Source: Paucibacter sp. KBW04
GTDB lineage: Bacteria; Pseudomonadota; Gammaproteobacteria; Burkholderiales; Burkholderiaceae_C
Assembly: GCF_003852425.1 (NCBI RefSeq)
Contig: NZ_QAJN01000011.1
Location: 1 to 64,000 of the forward strand
Direction: 5' to 3'
Length of the DNA: 64,000 bases
Position numbers and translations under genes: made by a program. The notes beneath the pieces were generated by a model. It saw nothing but the letters and a program-made list of their open reading frames with translations, was not told where the DNA came from and did not search any database. This document shows, one piece after another, positions 26,094-35,736 of this stretch (its first letter is position 1; the number at the start of each line of letters is the position of its first letter).

Positions 26094-28484
26094 ATGACTG
26101 CTGAAAAGAATTCCTCCACGCCCTTGGCCCGCGTCCTCGCTTGGGCCCAGGACGGCCGAGTCTGGCGCCGCCTGCTGGTCTGGGCCGGCGGCGGCTTGGC
26201 GCTGATCGTGCTGCTGCTTGCCATTGCCGCAGCCTTTATCTACCCCACCCTGCCCGATCTAGACAATCTGACCGACTACAAACCCAAGCAGCCGCTGCGC
26301 GTCTACACGGCGGATGGGCAGCTGATGGGTGAGTTTGGGGCCGAGCGGCGCCACTATCTGCCGCTGGAACAGATACCCAAGCGTATGCAGGATGCCTTGC
26401 TGGCCATTGAAGACAACCATTTCTACGAACACAGCGGCGTCTATCTGCCAGGCATTGCCCGGGCGCTGATGGCCAATCTGCTGGCCTCGCGCAGCCAGGG
26501 TGCGTCCACCATCACCCAGCAGCTGGCGCGTGACCTCTATCTGACCAAGAAAAAGCTCTACAGCCGCAAATTCATCGAGATGCTGCTGGCGTTCAAGATC
26601 GAAAGCCAGTTGAGCAAGGAGAAGATTCTGGAGGTCTACATGAACCAGATCTATCTGGGTCAGCGGGCCTATGGTTTTGAGGCCGCCGCGGAAGCTTATT
26701 ACGGCAAGTCGCTCAAGGAATTGAGTGTTGCCGAAGCAGCCATGCTGGCCGGCCTGCCTCAGAACCCAGCGTACGCCAATCCCATCAGCAATTTTCAGCG
26801 TGCCAAGCGCCGGCAATTGCTGGTGTTGAACCGCATGGCCGAGGTCGGCGCCATCACGCCGGAGGAACTGGAGCAAGCCAAGCTCGAAGAGCTGCGCATT
26901 CGCAGCGCTCAAGACCCTCGCCTGCATGCCGAGTTCGCCGCTGAAATGGCGCGTCAGGCGGTTTACGCCCAGTACGGCGATGAGGCCTACACCTTGGGTC
27001 TGCAGGTTCACACCGGCCTGATTGCAGACCAGCAGACCGCCGCCTACAAAGGCCTGCGCCGCACCTTGCTGGAGCTGGAGCGCCGCAAGCCCTACCGTGG
27101 CCCCGAGGGCTTTGTGGAGCTGCCCAAGGACGAGGCCGAGCAGGACGATGTCATCGACCAGGCCCTCAACGAACACCCCGACAACGACGATCTGCGCGCG
27201 GCCGTGGTGCTGAGCTCAGGGCCAGCCAAGATCCTGGCCGTGCTGCAAAACGGCGACGAGGTGGAGGTGCAAGGCGAAGGCCTGCGCTCGGTACAGGCCG
27301 CCCTTTCGCCCAAGGCCAAGCCCGAGCTGCGCATACGCCCCGGTGCCATCATCCGCCTGCTGCGGGGCAACCCCACAAAGGCCGAGCCCCTGGGCGCCTG
27401 GATGGTGACGCAAAGCCCCGAGGCGGAAGGCGCCATCGTTGCCGTCGAGCCGGGAAGCGGCCTGGTGCGCGCCCTGGTCGGCGGCTTCGACTTCCATCGC
27501 AACAAGTTCAACCATGTGACGCAGGCCTATCGCCAGCCCGGCTCCAGCTTCAAGCCCATCGTCTACTCAGCGGCGCTGGAGCAAGGCATAGGCCCCAACA
27601 CCCTGGTCGAGGATGCGCCTCTGGTCTTCGGCAGCTGGGAGCCCAAGAACTCCGACGGCCAGTTCGACGGCCCCATGACCATACGCACCGCCCTGGCCCG
27701 CTCCAAGAATATGGTGACGCTGCGGGTGATGGAACAGGTGGGGCCGCAGCGCGCCCGCCTCTGGGCCGGCCGCTTTGGCCTGGAAGTAGACAAGCAGCCC
27801 GATGACCTCACCCTGGCCCTGGGCTCGGGCGCAGCCACCCCTTTGCAGATGGCCAGCGCCTATGCCGTGTTTGCCAACGGCGGCTATGCGCTCAAGCCCC
27901 TGTTGATCACCCGCATCCTGGACGCGAAAGGCGCGGTGCTCTTCGAGGCCAAGCCACAAGCCCCGAGCGAAGAGCTGCGCGCCATCTCCGAGCGCAATGC
28001 CTTTGTGATGAGCAGCCTCTTGCAGGAAGTGACCCGCAGCGGTACGGCCGCGCGTGCCTCCGGCGCCCTGCGCCGTGGCGATATCTATGGCAAGACCGGC
28101 ACCACCAATGACTCGGTGGACGCTTGGTTTGCGGGTTATCAAAAGAACCTGGCCGCCGTCGTCTGGGTGGGTTATGACAACCCACGCTCCCTAGGCGACC
28201 GCGAATTTGGCGGCGGCCTGGCCATGCCGGCCTGGATCGACTTGATGGCAGTGGCGCTGAAGAATGTGCCCGTCAGCGAGATCGCTCCGCCGGCCGAAGG
28301 CCTGGTGCATGCCGATGGCGATTGGTCGTTCGAGGAATTCGTGGGTGAGGCCGGCGTGCGCTATCTGGGCAGCCAGACCGAGGGCGCATCGGCGCCAGCC
28401 TCGGCAGCCTCGGGAGCGGTGGCGCAGACAACACCCGCTGCTGCCGCCAGCGCAGGCATCGCCACCACCTTCCCGGTTCGCTAG
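26094..28484 (+). CDS. mrcA: Penicillin-binding protein 1A
   Basis: A bifunctional class A penicillin-binding protein of 796 residues. It has a short cytoplasmic N terminus, one transmembrane helix (about 31-52), a glycosyltransferase domain (about 85-260, catalytic Glu in AIEDNHFYEHSG, also RSQGASTITQQLARD), an OB-like insert typical of PBP1a, and a transpeptidase domain with SSFK, SKN and KTGT motifs. It polymerises and cross-links peptidoglycan at the inner membrane. ATG 26094 is chosen over a GTG at 26040. The stop lies 1 bp from the end of the convergent epimerase gene. Confidence 0.95.
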   Translation: MTAEKNSSTPLARVLAWAQDGRVWRRLLVWAGGGLALIVLLLAIAAAFIYPTLPDLDNLTDYKPKQPLRVYTADGQLMGEFGAERRHYLPLEQIPKRMQDALLAIEDNHFYEHSGVYLPGIARALMANLLASRSQGASTITQQLARDLYLTKKKLYSRKFIEMLLAFKIESQLSKEKILEVYMNQIYLGQRAYGFEAAAEAYYGKSLKELSVAEAAMLAGLPQNPAYANPISNFQRAKRRQLLVLNRMAEVGAITPEELEQAKLEELRIRSAQDPRLHAEFAAEMARQAVYAQYGDEAYTLGLQVHTGLIADQQTAAYKGLRRTLLELERRKPYRGPEGFVELPKDEAEQDDVIDQALNEHPDNDDLRAAVVLSSGPAKILAVLQNGDEVEVQGEGLRSVQAALSPKAKPELRIRPGAIIRLLRGNPTKAEPLGAWMVTQSPEAEGAIVAVEPGSGLVRALVGGFDFHRNKFNHVTQAYRQPGSSFKPIVYSAALEQGIGPNTLVEDAPLVFGSWEPKNSDGQFDGPMTIRTALARSKNMVTLRVMEQVGPQRARLWAGRFGLEVDKQPDDLTLALGSGAATPLQMASAYAVFANGGYALKPLLITRILDAKGAVLFEAKPQAPSEELRAISERNAFVMSSLLQEVTRSGTAARASGALRRGDIYGKTGTTNDSVDAWFAGYQKNLAAVVWVGYDNPRSLGDREFGGGLAMPAWIDLMAVALKNVPVSEIAPPAEGLVHADGDWSFEEFVGEAGVRYLGSQTEGASAPASAASGAVAQTTPAAAASAGIATTFPVR

Positions 28485-28485
28485 G

Positions 28486-29505
28486 TCAGGAAACCGACAG
28501 GGCCTGCGAGACCGCGGCTTCGCGCTCGGGGCTCAGCCCGGCCTTGCTGAACACTTGCTCGGCCGCTGGCAGGCGGCGCCACCAGGCCCAAGTGTCGGCC
28601 ACCGTGTCCAGCAAGGGGCGCAGGCGCAGGCCCGCCTCCAGCGCGGCCTGGTTTTCGCAGCGCATAAAGGCGGCGTACTCGGGCTCGGCCGGCAGGCACA
28701 GGGGCAAATCGACCCAGGGCCGCAGGCCTTGGGCCATCAGCGGAGCCAAATCGGCGCGCCGCCAGCTGGGCTCGAAGCCGAGGCCCGTGGCTTGCACGCA
28801 GGCTTGCAGCAGGTCACGGCCAAGAATGCTGCCCGGCGTGCTGGCCGCGTTGAAAACTCCGCTGCGATCGCTGGCCAGCAAATGCAAGATGAACTCGGCC
28901 AAATCGCGCGCGTCGATGAACTGCAGCGGCGCTTCATCTGTAATCGGCATCAGCAGTTGCTCGCCCGGCCGCGCCCGGCCTATGCGGGCGGGCCAGTAAG
29001 TGAAGCGCTGAGTTGGGTCGTAAGGCCCCACCACCAAGCTGGGCCTGACGATGGTGAATGCCTGCGCAAAGTGCTGGCGCAACTGGGCCTCGCAAGCCGC
29101 CTTCAAGGGGCCGTAATTGGCACCAGCGACTTCTTCCGTCAAGGGATCAATCAAGACCCCGAGGGGGCTGTCTTCCCGATTCGGCGCTGCGAACGAGGCA
29201 TAGGCCGAAACACTGGACACCAGCAAATAGCGCCCCACCCTGCCCTGCAGCAAGCGGGCCATGGCCTCGACCTCGCGGGGCAGGTAGGCGCAGCAGTCCA
29301 GCACCGCGTCCCACTCGCCCTGGGCCAGACCGGAGAGATCCCCGCGCCGGTCTCCTTGCACACGGCGCAGCTGCGCCGATGCGGGGAATAAGGCGGCGCC
29401 GGTTTGACCCCGATTGAACAGGGTCAGCTCATGGCCCTGGGCCAACGCGGCCTCCACCAGATGGCGACCGACGAACTGGGTGCCGCCCAGGACCAGCAGA
29501 CGCAT
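28486..29505 (-). CDS. NAD-dependent epimerase/dehydratase family protein
   Basis: An extended SDR of 339 residues beginning MRLLVLGGTQFVGRHL (GxxGxxG). SSVSAYASF and NYGPLKAACE (YxxxK) give the Ser-Tyr-Lys triad, and IVRPSLVVGPYDPTQRFTYWPARI lies in the substrate region. It resembles reductase-like epimerases related to RNA-binding CSP41/isoflavone-reductase-type proteins. The gene starts 10 bp after the KAS III stop, so the two probably form an operon. No sugar-nucleotide genes are near; the substrate is unknown. Confidence 0.9.
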   Translation of the reverse strand: MRLLVLGGTQFVGRHLVEAALAQGHELTLFNRGQTGAALFPASAQLRRVQGDRRGDLSGLAQGEWDAVLDCCAYLPREVEAMARLLQGRVGRYLLVSSVSAYASFAAPNREDSPLGVLIDPLTEEVAGANYGPLKAACEAQLRQHFAQAFTIVRPSLVVGPYDPTQRFTYWPARIGRARPGEQLLMPITDEAPLQFIDARDLAEFILHLLASDRSGVFNAASTPGSILGRDLLQACVQATGLGFEPSWRRADLAPLMAQGLRPWVDLPLCLPAEPEYAAFMRCENQAALEAGLRLRPLLDTVADTWAWWRRLPAAEQVFSKAGLSPEREAAVSQALSVS

Positions 29506-29515
29506 GGGAGCGGGC

Positions 29516-30637
29516 TCAGCGCTTCTTGACGATGACGCTGCCGACCGAATAGCCGGCGCCAAAGGAGCAGATCACCCCCAAATCGCCCTCAGCCAGATCG
29601 GCGCGATGGCGGTGGAAGGCGATGATGGAACCGGCCGAGGCGGTGTTGGCGAACTCGTCCAGGATCAGCGGGGCAACGTCGGAGCCGGCCTCGCCTGCGA
29701 CCAGCTTCTTGATGATCAGCTGGTTCATGCCCAGATTGGCCTGGTGCAGCCAGTAACGGCGCACGCCAGCGGGCTGCACATCCAGCGTGGCCAGATGGTT
29801 CTCGATGTGGGCGGCGGCAATCGGCACCACTTCCTTGAAGACCTTGCGGCCCTCCTGGCGGAAGGTCTTGTCGCGGGCCAGGGGGTCGCTGTCCTCGGCG
29901 CGGTTCATGAAGCCGAAGTTGTTGCGGATATTGTTGGAGAACTGGGTCGCCAGCTTGGTGCCCAGAATCTCCCACTGGTCCTTGCCGACGGCCAAATCGG
30001 CGCGCTCGACGATCAGGGCGGTGCAGACGTCACCGAAGATGAAATGGCAGTCGCGGTCGCGCCATTCCAGATGGGCCGAGGTGATCTCGGGGTTGATCAC
30101 CAGCACGCATTTCGATGCGCCCGAGCGCACGGCGTTATAGGCCTGCTCCAGGGCGAAGGTGGCCGAGGAACAAGCCACATTCATATCAAAGCCATAACCG
30201 CCCGCACCCAGGGCTTGCTGGATCTCCACCGCCATGGCCGGGTAGGCGCGCTGCATATTGGCACTGGCGCAGAAGACGGCGTCGATATCGCTGGCCTGTT
30301 TGCCGGCGGCGGCCAGGGCATCGCGGGCTGCGTCCACCGCGATCTCGGCCATCAGCGAGATCTGATCGTCCGGCCGCTCCTTGAAGCGCGGGTACATGCG
30401 GGTGGGATCCAGCACGCCGTCCTTTTCCAGCACATAACGCTGCTTGATGCCGGAAGCCTTCTCGATGAACTCGACGCTGGAGTGCACCAGGGGCGCGCGT
30501 TCGCCGGCCGCAATCGCCTCGGCATGCTCGGCGTTTTGCAAATCGACGTAGGTATTGAAGGCCTGCACCAACTCGGCATTGCTGATGGTGTGCGGAGGCT
30601 GGTAGAGACCGGTGCCGCTGATGACGACTGAGTGCAT
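29516..30637 (-). CDS. 3-oxoacyl-ACP synthase III family protein (FabH-like)
   Basis: A thiolase-fold KAS III enzyme of 373 residues with the complete Cys-His-Asn triad: Cys156 (NVACSSATF), His298 ([11 protein letters not shown]) and Asn331 (FANTASAGS). At 373 residues it is about 50 longer than FabH; extra residues lie near 30-55 and 240-270. It condenses an acyl-CoA starter with a malonyl-type extender. It is not in a fab cluster, so it may be a secondary KAS III rather than the housekeeping FabH. Probably co-transcribed with the downstream epimerase. Confidence 0.9.
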   Translation of the reverse strand: MHSVVISGTGLYQPPHTISNAELVQAFNTYVDLQNAEHAEAIAAGERAPLVHSSVEFIEKASGIKQRYVLEKDGVLDPTRMYPRFKERPDDQISLMAEIAVDAARDALAAAGKQASDIDAVFCASANMQRAYPAMAVEIQQALGAGGYGFDMNVACSSATFALEQAYNAVRSGASKCVLVINPEITSAHLEWRDRDCHFIFGDVCTALIVERADLAVGKDQWEILGTKLATQFSNNIRNNFGFMNRAEDSDPLARDKTFRQEGRKVFKEVVPIAAAHIENHLATLDVQPAGVRRYWLHQANLGMNQLIIKKLVAGEAGSDVAPLILDEFANTASAGSIIAFHRHRADLAEGDLGVICSFGAGYSVGSVIVKKR

Positions 30638-30967
30638 GGAGGGAAGTTCCTAGCAGATAAGCCCCTTATGGGGGATAGAGGGGCAAAGATAGAGGGAAAG
30701 TTGCAGGAGTTTAGTGCGTGTCAGAGTGCTCGGCATTGCTGCAAACCTGGGCTGCGCACAGGTCGCCAAAGCGCTTGGTGCAAGATCCGCGTAGAATCAG
30801 ACACCGGGCCCAAATTTTGGCGCCCGGTTTTTTGTGGCCGCAGCATTCATTCCTCCACGAATGGCTTCGCGGGCCCACAAAGCAATCGGGACTCCAAGTC
30901 AAGCGCTCGCAGCCCAGGTGGTGCACTGCTTGCAACGCACCCCAATATGCGAACTTGGACTCTTGCT
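30638..30967. other. Long guaC leader / divergent intergenic region
   Basis: These 330 bp separate the minus-strand KAS III gene from guaC. No open frame is convincing. The main feature is a strong plus-strand terminator at 30803-30833, which is 135 bp upstream of guaC with no plus-strand gene before it. TAGAAT at 30792-30797 resembles a -10 box but would start transcription on the hairpin itself. I see no known riboswitch fold by eye. Confidence 0.6.
30803..30833 (+). terminator. Intrinsic terminator in the guaC leader
   Basis: ACCGGGC-CCAAA pairs with TTTGG-(C)-GCCCGGT around a one-base tip, with a single bulge and a run of six T. It points in the guaC direction and lies upstream of guaC, so it would end a short leader RNA or a small RNA unless read through. 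It could be an attenuator. Confidence 0.85.
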
Positions 30968-31945
30968 ATGGAAATCTTCGACTACGACAACATCCTCTTG
31001 CTGCCGCGCAAATGCCGCGTCGAGAGCCGTGCTGAATGCGACACCTCGGTGGCCTTTGGCCCACGTCGTTTCAAGCTGCCTGTCGTGCCCGCCAATATGA
31101 AGACGGTGGTGGACGTGCCCATCACCGAATACCTCGCCGCCAACGGCTATTTCTACGTCATGCACCGTTTCGACCTGGACACAGTGGCCTATGCCAAGTC
31201 CATGCGGGACAAGGGCTTGTTTGTCTCCATCAGCTCCGGCGTCAAGCCGGCCGACTACGCCATCATCGACCGCCTGGCCGCGGAAGGCGTGGGCGCCGAC
31301 TACATCACCATCGACATCGCCCACGGCCATGCCGACAGCGTGCAGCGCATGATTGCCCACATCAAGCAAAAGCTGCCCCAGGCCTTTGTGATCGCCGGCA
31401 ATGTGGGCACACCCGAAGGCGTGATCGACTTAGAAAACTGGGGTGCCGACGCGACCAAGGTCGGCATCGGCCCCGGCAAGGTCTGCATCACCCGCTTGAA
31501 GACGGGCTTTGGCACCGGCGGCTGGCAGCTCTCGGCCCTGAAGTGGTGTGCCCGCGTGGCCACCAAACCCATCATTGCCGACGGCGGCATCCGCCACCAC
31601 GGCGACATCGCCAAGAGCGTGCGCTTTGGCGCCGCCATGATCATGGTGGGCTCGCTCTTCGCCGGCCATGAGGAGTCGCCCGGCAACACCGTCGAGGTAG
31701 ACGGTAAGCTCTACAAAGAGTACTACGGCTCGGCCAGCGACTTCAACAAGGGCGAGTACAAGCATGTGGAAGGCAAGCGCATCCTGGAGCCGGTCAAAGG
31801 CAAATTGGCCGACACCTTGCGCGAGATGGAAGAAGACGTGCAAAGCTCCATCTCCTATGCCGGCGGCAAAACCTTGGCGGATCTGCGCAAGGTGAACTAT
31901 GTGGTGCTGGGGGGAGAGAACGCGGGGGAACATTTGTTCATGTGA
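30968..31945 (+). CDS. guaC: GMP reductase (GuaC2 type)
   Basis: A TIM-barrel enzyme of 325 residues that reduces GMP to IMP with NADPH, linking guanine to adenine nucleotide pools. The catalytic loop [17 protein letters not shown] contains Cys173; [32 protein letters not shown] is the phosphate-binding region. It has no CBS domains, unlike IMP dehydrogenase, and its size and [16 protein letters not shown] start match the shorter GuaC2 form. ATG 30968 is chosen because homology begins there; the frame stays open upstream without meaning. Confidence 0.95.
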   Translation: MEIFDYDNILLLPRKCRVESRAECDTSVAFGPRRFKLPVVPANMKTVVDVPITEYLAANGYFYVMHRFDLDTVAYAKSMRDKGLFVSISSGVKPADYAIIDRLAAEGVGADYITIDIAHGHADSVQRMIAHIKQKLPQAFVIAGNVGTPEGVIDLENWGADATKVGIGPGKVCITRLKTGFGTGGWQLSALKWCARVATKPIIADGGIRHHGDIAKSVRFGAAMIMVGSLFAGHEESPGNTVEVDGKLYKEYYGSASDFNKGEYKHVEGKRILEPVKGKLADTLREMEEDVQSSISYAGGKTLADLRKVNYVVLGGENAGEHLFM

Positions 31946-31975
31946 TCGCAGATCACCGAGCGCGCAGCGCGAGCC

Positions 31976-32002
31976 CCGCGTTCCGGCGCAGCCAGAACGC
32001 GG
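31976..32002. repeat. Inverted repeat between guaC and the kinase gene
   Basis: CCGCGTTC (31976-31983) and GAACGCGG (31995-32002) form an 8-bp stem with an 11-nt loop between the convergent ends of guaC and the Ser/Thr kinase gene. It lacks a T-run. It may help end transcription from either side. Confidence 0.4.
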
Positions 32003-32030
32003 CAGCACCACGAACTGGGTTGCCCCTTCC

Positions 32031-34970
32031 TCAGTTCAGTGGCCCAACCAACGCTAGGGCGCGCGATAGCATGGGCGACTCTGAGGCTACGCTGGCGCGC
32101 AGATGTTGAAGGGACTGAGCCGCAAGCTCGGCCGCTGCCACCCCTTGCCCGGCTTGAGCCAGCAATTCGGCCTGCAACAGCAGCGCCGAACCGATGTGGT
32201 CACTGGTTTCAAATCCTGCAGAGAAGTGGCGCGCTTGTATCAAAGCTTGCCTCGCCATTTCGACGGCATCCGCTTTCTGCCCCAAATCCTGATACAGGCG
32301 AGCCAACTCAAGCCGCACGCGCAAGCGACCTGGGTGGTCGCCGCTCGCAGCGTCAAACACAGTGAGTGCGTTCGTCATCAAGCTTAACGCCCGCTCTGGT
32401 CGCTTGAGGGCCAAGTTCAATTTACCCTCCGCCAGATCCAGGGCCGCCAAAGAAGGGTGCCCCGCCTTGCGTGACTTGACCAAGAGCGGGCGAGCCTTGG
32501 CCAGTGCGGCCGCAGCCTCATCCAACTTCCCTGCGTCAAGATAGGCCCCGCCCAAGCGAAGCTCTACCTCGGCAGTGACGCCAGAACTTTGCTGTTTCTC
32601 TGCCGCCTTGCGCGCAAGCAGCAAATGCTCAAGTGCTGCCTCCCAATTTTCTTCGCGGGCATAAGCGCTGCCCAGATTGGCCAAGCTAACAGCGCTGGCG
32701 TCATCTGAGCCACTGTTGAGCCGCTTCAACTCAAGACTGCGCTGCAAGGCTTTCACGGCTTCGCGCACTTGCCCTCCTGCAAGCAGGGCACCGCCCAAGT
32801 TATTCCAAACTGCCGATGCTCTGACCGTATCGTTTCGACCCATCTGCGCCAACGAAGCAATCACCTCACGAAACTGTTGCACCGCAGCGGCAATTTTTCC
32901 TTGCTGGCGAAGCCCGTTCGCCAAGGAAGATTGGGCCTGGATGGCGCTCATGCGCTGATCCTGGCGTGGTGTACCGAGCAAGCTCAAGACTGCCCTGGCG
33001 TCCGCAATGGCTGCCTCGGGTTGGGCAGTATCGAGTAGCAACAATGCGCGAAGATTCAGGCAATTGACCTGAGCACCTACATCAGCATCACTTTCGCTTT
33101 GCAAAGTCTTCAGCGCTGAATTCATGAGGCGCAAGGCCGCCTCATGTTCGCCCTTTAGCGTATGGGTGTGCGCCAGCTTGCAATCGACGCTTGCGATGAG
33201 TTGAGGCTTGCCCGCCTCCAGCGCGGCGGTACGAGCGCGCAGGAGAATCGATTGCCCTTGCTTTGGCTGCATCAATTCGCCCCTTTCGATGGAAAGCAGC
33301 GCGAACATTCGGGCCCGCATTTCCGCGTCGGAGGCAAAAGACTTGTCCACCATGGCTTCAGCACGATCCAACAGTTCTGAACGAGTCAGTGCCTGATCTG
33401 ATCCGCCACTGAGCAAGTAAGACACCAACTCCGATGCAGCCTGCGCGTGACTCAATTCCGCCAGTGCACTATCGCGCTGTTTTTCCGCCAGCTTTGCCTG
33501 TGTATCTGCCCTTTGGCGTTGTGCCGCTTCCGACAATGCGGCCGCCTGCGCTTGCTCAGCTAGGCGTACTGATCTTTTAGATTCGAAGCTTGCTAGTTCC
33601 CGCTGCTTTTCAGCCATTGCTCGCTGGAGATTCGCCTCGATGGCTGCTTGCAAAGCCAAACCACGTTGCACATCGGCCAAGGCCACAGACTGTTGTGCTC
33701 TTTGATACTGCTGTTGCGTCTGCACGGACTGTTGATCGGCACGCTGCGCATTTTCCTCGGCCTGCCAAGCCATCCATGTCGTGCCAATCACTCCTGCCAC
33801 CAAGGCAAGCACGGCCAAGCTGCCGACGACAACTTCTGCGCGGTTCCGACGAGCGAACTTCAAGCAACGCTCCTGCCAAGGAAGAGGTCGCGCCCCAACG
33901 GGCCTGTCGTCCAAAAAAGCTTGCAAATCGCTACAAAACGCTTGCACCGTGACGTACCGCCTTTGCGGCTCTGCTTGAGTGGCCTGCGCCAAAATATTGT
34001 CCAGATCGCCGCGCAAGAACTTAGCCAAACTCGGTGCAACTTGACTGGCCGATTTGAAGGGTCCGGCTTGAATGCTGTGCAGGTGATCCAGCACAGAACT
34101 CCCAGAAGCCAGCCCATGTGGCCGCTTTCCGGTCAGCAACTCGAACAGCACCACACCCAGCGCGAATACATCCGTCGCCAAACTCAAGGGGCCGCCGCTG
34201 AACTGCTCGGGCGCAGCGTACTCGGGCGTGAGTGCCCAACCCCGGGTCAAGTCTTGCCGTTCTGAATCCTCTTGCAGCTTCGCCAATCCAAAGTCCAGCA
34301 GCCGCACCCGCCCGTCTTCGTCCACCAAAATGTTGGAGGGCTTCAGATCACGATGAATGATCAGCTGCGCATGGGCCGCAGCCACCGCGTCCAGCACCTG
34401 CAAAAACAACTCGACTCTTTGCCTAACTCCTAATTCCGCCGCATCGCAATAGCGGTCGATGCGCTGCCCCTGCACATACTCCAGCACCAGAAATGGCTGA
34501 CCTCGCTCGCTCACGCCCGCGTCCAGCAGCGCTGCGATGCCGGGGTGATGCAGGCGGGCCAAGATGCCGCCCTCGCGTTTGAAGCGCTCCTGGGCGCTGC
34601 GGTCGAACAAGCCGGTGCGCAAGAGCTTGATGGCCGCCTGGCCTTCAAAACGGCCGTCCACACGGCGGGCCAGCCAGACCGTGCCCATGCCGCCCTCGCC
34701 CAGCAAGCGCTCCAGCGCCCAGGCGCCCAGCACATCACCGGCCTGAGCCAGGACAGCGGGCATCACCTCGGCTGCGGCCACTCCCCCCAAAAAACCAGCC
34801 TGGCTGGCCTCGTTACGAGCGCCGAGCAAGTCGCGCAGCTGGCTGGCATTGGCGGCATCGCGCTGGGCCAAGTCCTCCAACCAGCGCTGCTGCTCGGGTA
34901 CAGCCAAGCTCAACAGCTGATCCAGCTGCGGGCCCAGCACACTCCAGTCCTTGTTGGCTTTGGCACTCAT
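32031..34970 (-). CDS. Serine/threonine protein kinase with TPR-like C-terminal domain
   Basis: A 979-residue Hanks-type kinase. A short helical N terminus precedes the kinase domain (about 80-350) with glycine loop GEGGMGTVW, Lys115 (AAIKLLR), catalytic HRDLKPSN (Asp208) and DFGLA (Asp226), so it should be active. One transmembrane helix follows at about 380-400 (VVVGSLAVLALVAGVIGTTWMAW), then a coiled coil rich in Gln, Ala and Arg (about 405-505) and many TPR-like repeats to the end, expected on the other side of the membrane. It lies downstream of two PEP-CTERM genes on the same strand; an ECF sigma gene is divergent at the far end. Kinase-ECF pairing is known for ECF43-type sigma factors. 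Confidence 0.93.
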   Translation of the reverse strand: MSAKANKDWSVLGPQLDQLLSLAVPEQQRWLEDLAQRDAANASQLRDLLGARNEASQAGFLGGVAAAEVMPAVLAQAGDVLGAWALERLLGEGGMGTVWLARRVDGRFEGQAAIKLLRTGLFDRSAQERFKREGGILARLHHPGIAALLDAGVSERGQPFLVLEYVQGQRIDRYCDAAELGVRQRVELFLQVLDAVAAAHAQLIIHRDLKPSNILVDEDGRVRLLDFGLAKLQEDSERQDLTRGWALTPEYAAPEQFSGGPLSLATDVFALGVVLFELLTGKRPHGLASGSSVLDHLHSIQAGPFKSASQVAPSLAKFLRGDLDNILAQATQAEPQRRYVTVQAFCSDLQAFLDDRPVGARPLPWQERCLKFARRNRAEVVVGSLAVLALVAGVIGTTWMAWQAEENAQRADQQSVQTQQQYQRAQQSVALADVQRGLALQAAIEANLQRAMAEKQRELASFESKRSVRLAEQAQAAALSEAAQRQRADTQAKLAEKQRDSALAELSHAQAASELVSYLLSGGSDQALTRSELLDRAEAMVDKSFASDAEMRARMFALLSIERGELMQPKQGQSILLRARTAALEAGKPQLIASVDCKLAHTHTLKGEHEAALRLMNSALKTLQSESDADVGAQVNCLNLRALLLLDTAQPEAAIADARAVLSLLGTPRQDQRMSAIQAQSSLANGLRQQGKIAAAVQQFREVIASLAQMGRNDTVRASAVWNNLGGALLAGGQVREAVKALQRSLELKRLNSGSDDASAVSLANLGSAYAREENWEAALEHLLLARKAAEKQQSSGVTAEVELRLGGAYLDAGKLDEAAAALAKARPLLVKSRKAGHPSLAALDLAEGKLNLALKRPERALSLMTNALTVFDAASGDHPGRLRVRLELARLYQDLGQKADAVEMARQALIQARHFSAGFETSDHIGSALLLQAELLAQAGQGVAAAELAAQSLQHLRASVASESPMLSRALALVGPLN

Positions 34971-35007
34971 GGTGTGCCAGAGCCTAGGCTCAATGCTGGC
35001 AACAAGT

Positions 35008-35715
35008 CTACCCCCTACTGCGGATGAAACTTCGCCGCGCCGCCAACAGGCCCAAGCCCAGCAAGATCAAGCCCCAGGTTTGGGGCTCGGGCACGGCGGC
35101 CACATCGCCGCTGTGAACGGCCCAGGCGGCCAGGGTGAAGGTTTGGCGGGTCTGCATTTGCAAGCCAGCCCCAGTATTGAAGAACCAGGCAAAGTCCTCA
35201 AAGGCTGGCGCATAGGCGCTGCCGGTCCAATAGTCGCCTTCCAGCATGCCGCTGAAGGGGCCGGTATTCGTCAAGCCGCCGCCCGACTGTGGGCCACCAC
35301 CGGGCGCGACGGTGGAGCGGTTGCCCAGGGTCACGTAGAACAAATGGGCCAATTCGGAGTTGGCCACATTGACGTTGTAGCCACAGTCCGAGCTGCTGGT
35401 GGAGAAATGACACGCCCCATCGCCGCCGACGCTCAGGCCAGGCAGGCGCCAGCCGCTCACCCCACCCACCGTGAGGCCTGCGGCCCATGACTTGGCCGCT
35501 GCCCAGCTGAGATTACCGGCCGGCGCCTGCGCCATCGCCAGCCAACTGATGTTCAGGCTGCTGTCGTAGTAGGCCTCAAAGCCATTGGCCAGATTGCCAT
35601 CCAGATCGCGGCCGAGCAGGCTGGTCTCCCAGTCGCCTTGACCGGGCACGCCGGATGCGTGCGCGAGATTGGCCGCCAAAAAGCAGGCCGCAAGAATCGA
35701 AGGTTTGACTTTCAT
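35008..35715 (-). CDS. PEP-CTERM protein with DUF1566-like domain
   Basis: A 235-residue exported protein: signal peptide (MKVKPSILAACFLAANLAHA), then a lectin-like/DUF1566-type core (LSWAAAKSWAAGL, SGWRLPGL, GDYWTGSAYAPAFEDFAWFFNTGAG, AWAVHSGDV), then the sorting signal VPEPQTWGLILLGLGLLAARRSF. Two cysteines (GACHF, SDCGY) could pair. The PEP-CTERM tail VPEPQTW is nearly identical to that of the larger upstream protein. It lies between that gene and the Ser/Thr kinase. Expected at the cell surface; function unknown. Confidence 0.92.
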   Translation of the reverse strand: MKVKPSILAACFLAANLAHASGVPGQGDWETSLLGRDLDGNLANGFEAYYDSSLNISWLAMAQAPAGNLSWAAAKSWAAGLTVGGVSGWRLPGLSVGGDGACHFSTSSSDCGYNVNVANSELAHLFYVTLGNRSTVAPGGGPQSGGGLTNTGPFSGMLEGDYWTGSAYAPAFEDFAWFFNTGAGLQMQTRQTFTLAAWAVHSGDVAAVPEPQTWGLILLGLGLLAARRSFIRSRG

Positions 35716-35736
35716 GATCGAGAACTCCTCAATGGA

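Noticed and set aside
30792-30797. TAGAAT as a promoter for guaC
   Set aside because: It lies six bases before the terminator stem, so transcription would start on the hairpin; no matching -35 at 16-18 bp.
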